DNA of 8,482 bases, from positions 1 through 8,482 of the forward strand of contig CALRFM010000041.1 of NCBI GenBank assembly GCA_943356515.1. The letters are read 5' to 3'. Source of the stretch: Patescibacteria group bacterium. Its GTDB lineage: Bacteria; Patescibacteriota; Microgenomatia; UBA1406; GWC2-37-13. The notes below the pieces were generated by a model. It did not search any database. It was not told the origin of the DNA and was given only the letters and a program-made list of their open reading frames with translations. A program made the translations under genes and the position numbers. Positions 6,188 through 8,482 of this stretch are shown piece by piece (the first letter of the stretch is position 1; each line of letters begins with the position of its first letter).

Positions 6188-6820
6188 ATGAATGATCTCG
6201 ACATCAAAAAAAAACGCGCTGTAGTTGTTGTCAAAAAACTAAAAGAACTATTTCCTTCACCAATATCGGCATTACATTATTCTACTCCTTGGGAGTTATT
6301 GGTCGCGGTTATCTTATCTGCTCAGTGTACTGATGTGCGAGTAAATATTATAACCAAAGATTTATTTGAAAAATACAAAACGGTTAAAGACTACGTTAAT
6401 GCTTCACAAGTTGAATTCGAACAGGATGTTTATTCTGCTGGATTTTATAGAAATAAAACAAAAAATATATTAGCAACGGCCAAGATCATTCATGATAAAT
6501 ATCATGACAATCTCCCTCGTACTATGGATAAGATGCTTGCACTCCCTGGAGTTGCCCGTAAAACAGCAAATGTAGTGCTAGGTAACGCATTTGGCATTAT
6601 TGAGGGAATTGCAGTAGATACTCATGTAATACGACTTGCACCACTCTTAGGTTTAACGACAGAAAAAACACCAGACAAGATCGAACAAGATCTCATGAAG
6701 ATAGTACCAAAAGAAGAATGGACCAAATTAGCGTTACGACTTGCGGAATATGGAAGGAAGTATTGTCCGGCAAAAAAACATGATCATGATCATTGTCCAC
6801 TATCACTCATTCTTCATTGA
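6188..6820 (+). CDS. nth: Endonuclease III (Nth) with degenerate Fe-S motif
   Basis: A 210-aa bifunctional DNA glycosylase/AP lyase that would excise oxidised pyrimidines. Evidence is the substrate-pocket motif LSAQCTDVRVN (43-53), the helix-hairpin-helix LPGVARKTANVVL (119-131) with catalytic Lys125, and catalytic Asp144 in IAVDTHVIR. The length matches E. coli Nth (211 aa). The second Gly of LPGVGRKT is Ala. The C-terminal cluster motif, normally C-x6-C-x2-C-x5-C, reads Cys193-x6-His200-x2-Cys203-x5-Leu209 and ends with His210. Two of four ligands are therefore lost, with a His/Asp-rich stretch (HDHDH) between the remaining cysteines. A normal [4Fe-4S] cluster is unlikely; a metal-free fold or an alternative metal such as zinc is conceivable. 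The ATG is 2 nt after the mutY stop, so the genes are co-transcribed. The last 18 nt overlap the 3' end of fusA on the other strand. Confidence 0.93.
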   Translation: MNDLDIKKKRAVVVVKKLKELFPSPISALHYSTPWELLVAVILSAQCTDVRVNIITKDLFEKYKTVKDYVNASQVEFEQDVYSAGFYRNKTKNILATAKIIHDKYHDNLPRTMDKMLALPGVARKTANVVLGNAFGIIEGIAVDTHVIRLAPLLGLTTEKTPDKIEQDLMKIVPKEEWTKLALRLAEYGRKYCPAKKHDHDHCPLSLILH

Positions 6821-8482
6821 GGCAACGATACTTTTTGGCACCTCTTCGTAGTGGGACGGTTCCATATAAAATACGCCGCGTCCTTCAGTAAGTGATCGAA
6901 GAACCGTTGCATAACCAGAGAGTTCAGCAAGAGGTGCATTGGCTTTAATAACGGTTACTTTATTGCGCTTTTCTGTACCAAGTACTTTTCCCCGTCGACT
7001 TGAAACGTCTCCTATGGCAGTACCCATATAGTTGTCTGGAACAGTTACTTCTAAGTTCATGATAGGTTCCAGTAGTACCATTCCTGCTTTTTTCATTCCA
7101 TCTTGAAGAGCCATGGTTCCGGCAATTTGGAAAGCGATATCAGATGAGTCAACATCATGATAACTTCCGTCATAAAGCGTAACTTCCAAATCAACAATAG
7201 GGAATCCCAAGAGTACACCTTTATTCAATGCTTGAATGACACCCTTTTCAATTGAAGGAATAAATTCAGATGGTATAGTGCCACCTTTAATTTTATTGAC
7301 AAATTTAAATCCCTCACCACGGCCAAGAGGAGCGAGTCTGATGAGACAGTGACCGTATTGCCCATGTCCACCTGTTTGTTTTATATATTTTCCCTCAGCA
7401 TCTGTCTCCTTTGTGATGGTTTCTTTATAAGCAACTTGTGGTTTACCAATATTTGCAGAAAGTCCCATTTCGCGTTTCATTCGGTCTACCAATATTTCCA
7501 AATGTAACTCTCCCATGCCAGACATAATGGTTTGGTTGGTTTCATGATTTACTTTTACTTGAAATGTTGGGTCTTCGTCTGAAAGACGTTGCAATGCGTA
7601 AGATAATTTTTCTTGATCTGATTTTGTTTTAGGTTCAATTGCTAAAGAAATAACTGGTTCTGGGAAGATAATTTGTTCAAGCAATATTGGATGATCTTCA
7701 TCAGCAAGTGTATCTCCGGTCTTGGACTCTTTTGGTCCTACAAGAGCTACAATTTCTCCAGCATATGCTTCAGCAATCTCTTCTCGTTGATTGGCATGCA
7801 TGAGTAATAAGCGACTTACCCGTTCTTTTCTGCCACTGTTTACGTTATATATATATGTTCCTGTTTTTAATGTTCCAGAATAAATTCGTGCATAGGTTAA
7901 TTTCCCTACATGTGCGTCAAGTTGAATTTTAAATGCGAGAGCAGAAAAGTGTTCCTTAGAATCAAGCAATCTCGTTTCTTTTTCATCTACTGTTCCAGGT
8001 TTTATACCAACAACCTCTTTAAGGTCAAGTGGGGAAGGAAGATAGTCAATCATTCCATCAAGGAGTGGCTGAACTCCTTTATTTCTCAAAGATGTACCTG
8101 CATAGACAGGAATAAGCTTGTAACCAATAACTGCTTTTCTCAATGCTTTTTTTAATTCATGAGCTGGTATTTCTTCACTGTTAAGAAATTTCTCCAGAAG
8201 TGCGTCGTCTGTTTCGGCAATTTGTTCAACGAGTTTTGCTCGGAATTCAATTACCTTAGCTTTTACTTCTTCAGGAATTTCATCAGACGTATCATATTCA
8301 ATTCCTTTTTCATCCTTGCCCCAGATCATAGATTGTAATGTGATAAGATCAACCACACCTCTGAACGTATCTTCTTTTCCAATGGGGTATGTCATGATTA
8401 TGGGATCTGCTCCAAGTCGATCACGAATTTCTGCCACTGTTCCTTCAAAATTAGCTCCAAGTTTATCCATTTTATTTATGAA
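6803..8482 (-). CDS. fusA: Translation elongation factor G (N-terminus outside window)
   Basis: The frame continues past the Met at 8470 to the window edge, reading FINK-MDKLGANF, the G4 box NKMD of EF-G. About 135 N-terminal residues (G1-G3) are therefore missing, and ~559 of a likely ~695 aa are present. Residue numbers here count from that Met. After the rest of the GTPase domain, G5 appears as YAGTSLRNKGVQ (123-134; the usual GSA is GTS). Domain II follows (~170-265, GPKESKTGDTL), then domain III (SDEDPTFQV, MSGMGELHLEIL, ~270-345). Domain IV contains QTGGHGQYGH (365-374) and GSYHDVDSSD (435-444), whose His438 loop enters the ribosomal decoding site. Domain V ends with PLAELSGYATVLRSLTEGRG. 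EF-G catalyses GTP-driven translocation and ribosome recycling; this copy looks fully functional. No tuf gene follows it. Its stop lies inside the convergent nth gene. Confidence 0.97.
   Translation of the reverse strand, partial: FINKMDKLGANFEGTVAEIRDRLGADPIIMTYPIGKEDTFRGVVDLITLQSMIWGKDEKGIEYDTSDEIPEEVKAKVIEFRAKLVEQIAETDDALLEKFLNSEEIPAHELKKALRKAVIGYKLIPVYAGTSLRNKGVQPLLDGMIDYLPSPLDLKEVVGIKPGTVDEKETRLLDSKEHFSALAFKIQLDAHVGKLTYARIYSGTLKTGTYIYNVNSGRKERVSRLLLMHANQREEIAEAYAGEIVALVGPKESKTGDTLADEDHPILLEQIIFPEPVISLAIEPKTKSDQEKLSYALQRLSDEDPTFQVKVNHETNQTIMSGMGELHLEILVDRMKREMGLSANIGKPQVAYKETITKETDAEGKYIKQTGGHGQYGHCLIRLAPLGRGEGFKFVNKIKGGTIPSEFIPSIEKGVIQALNKGVLLGFPIVDLEVTLYDGSYHDVDSSDIAFQIAGTMALQDGMKKAGMVLLEPIMNLEVTVPDNYMGTAIGDVSSRRGKVLGTEKRNKVTVIKANAPLAELSGYATVLRSLTEGRGVFYMEPSHYEEVPKSIVASMKNE

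Noticed and set aside
6780..6793. 14-bp perfect palindrome ATGATCATGATCAT inside nth as a regulatory site
   Set aside because: It encodes the repeated His-Asp codons of the HDHDH run, and its symmetry follows from the repeat. It could matter as a hairpin near the 3' end, but nothing else supports this.
8468..8470. ATG at 8470 as the start of EF-G
   Set aside because: It is the Met of the NKMD G4 motif; the frame continues to the window edge and the GTPase N-terminus is missing.
1..8482. UGA recoding as in Gracilibacteria/Absconditabacteria
   Set aside because: UGA ends the regulator, nth and fusA at family-typical lengths, and no in-frame UGA occurs within genes.
1..8482. CRISPR array, tRNA or mobile element
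   Set aside because: No regularly spaced repeats, cloverleaf-like sequence, transposase or terminal inverted repeats were seen on reading both strands; a dedicated search was not possible here.

Overview
This 8.5 kb AT-rich window carries seven complete genes and two cut by its edges. They encode a copper-handling locus, a pair of base-excision-repair glycosylases and translation elongation factor G. UGA is used as an ordinary stop and Trp is encoded by TGG, so the standard bacterial code applies. The AT richness, very tight gene packing, a MutY with no cysteines, an Nth with an eroded Fe-S motif and the near absence of Shine-Dalgarno sequences together suggest a member of the Patescibacteria/CPR, perhaps Microgenomates-like. 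That assignment is an inference from style and was not tested by phylogeny.

Region 1 (nt 1-1472, + strand) holds a membrane-anchored two-domain multicopper oxidase, cut at its 5' end, followed by a small membrane-anchored YtkA/FixH-like protein with clustered methionines. Both probably act on the outer face of the cytoplasmic membrane. A hairpin at 1486-1530 separates them from the converging operon.

Region 2 (nt 1545-5318, - strand) is a likely operon transcribed leftwards. It encodes an OmpR-family response regulator, a histidine kinase with almost no extracytoplasmic loop (joined by a 4-nt ATGA overlap), and a P1B-type heavy-metal ATPase. The ATPase resembles CopB but has CPD instead of CPC or CPH in its membrane metal site. 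Together with region 1 this looks like a regulated copper-defence module: sensing, export of Cu ions, and oxidation or chaperoning outside the membrane.

Region 3 (nt 5319-5354) is a 36-bp divergent intergenic stretch with a perfect 9-bp inverted repeat. Each arm carries a -10-like TACAAT facing outward, so the regulator gene and mutY probably share one compact divergent promoter/operator.

Region 4 (nt 5355-6820, + strand) encodes mutY and nth, 2 nt apart. Neither protein keeps the four Fe-S cysteines usual for these families: MutY has no cysteine at all, and Nth has C-x6-H-x2-C-x5-L. MutY also has Glu at the expected catalytic Asp position.

Region 5 (nt 6803-8482, - strand) is the C-terminal four-fifths of fusA (EF-G). 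Its 3' end overlaps that of nth by 18 bp, tail to tail. No tRNA, rRNA, CRISPR array or mobile element was seen. No gene-free stretch exceeds 75 bp.
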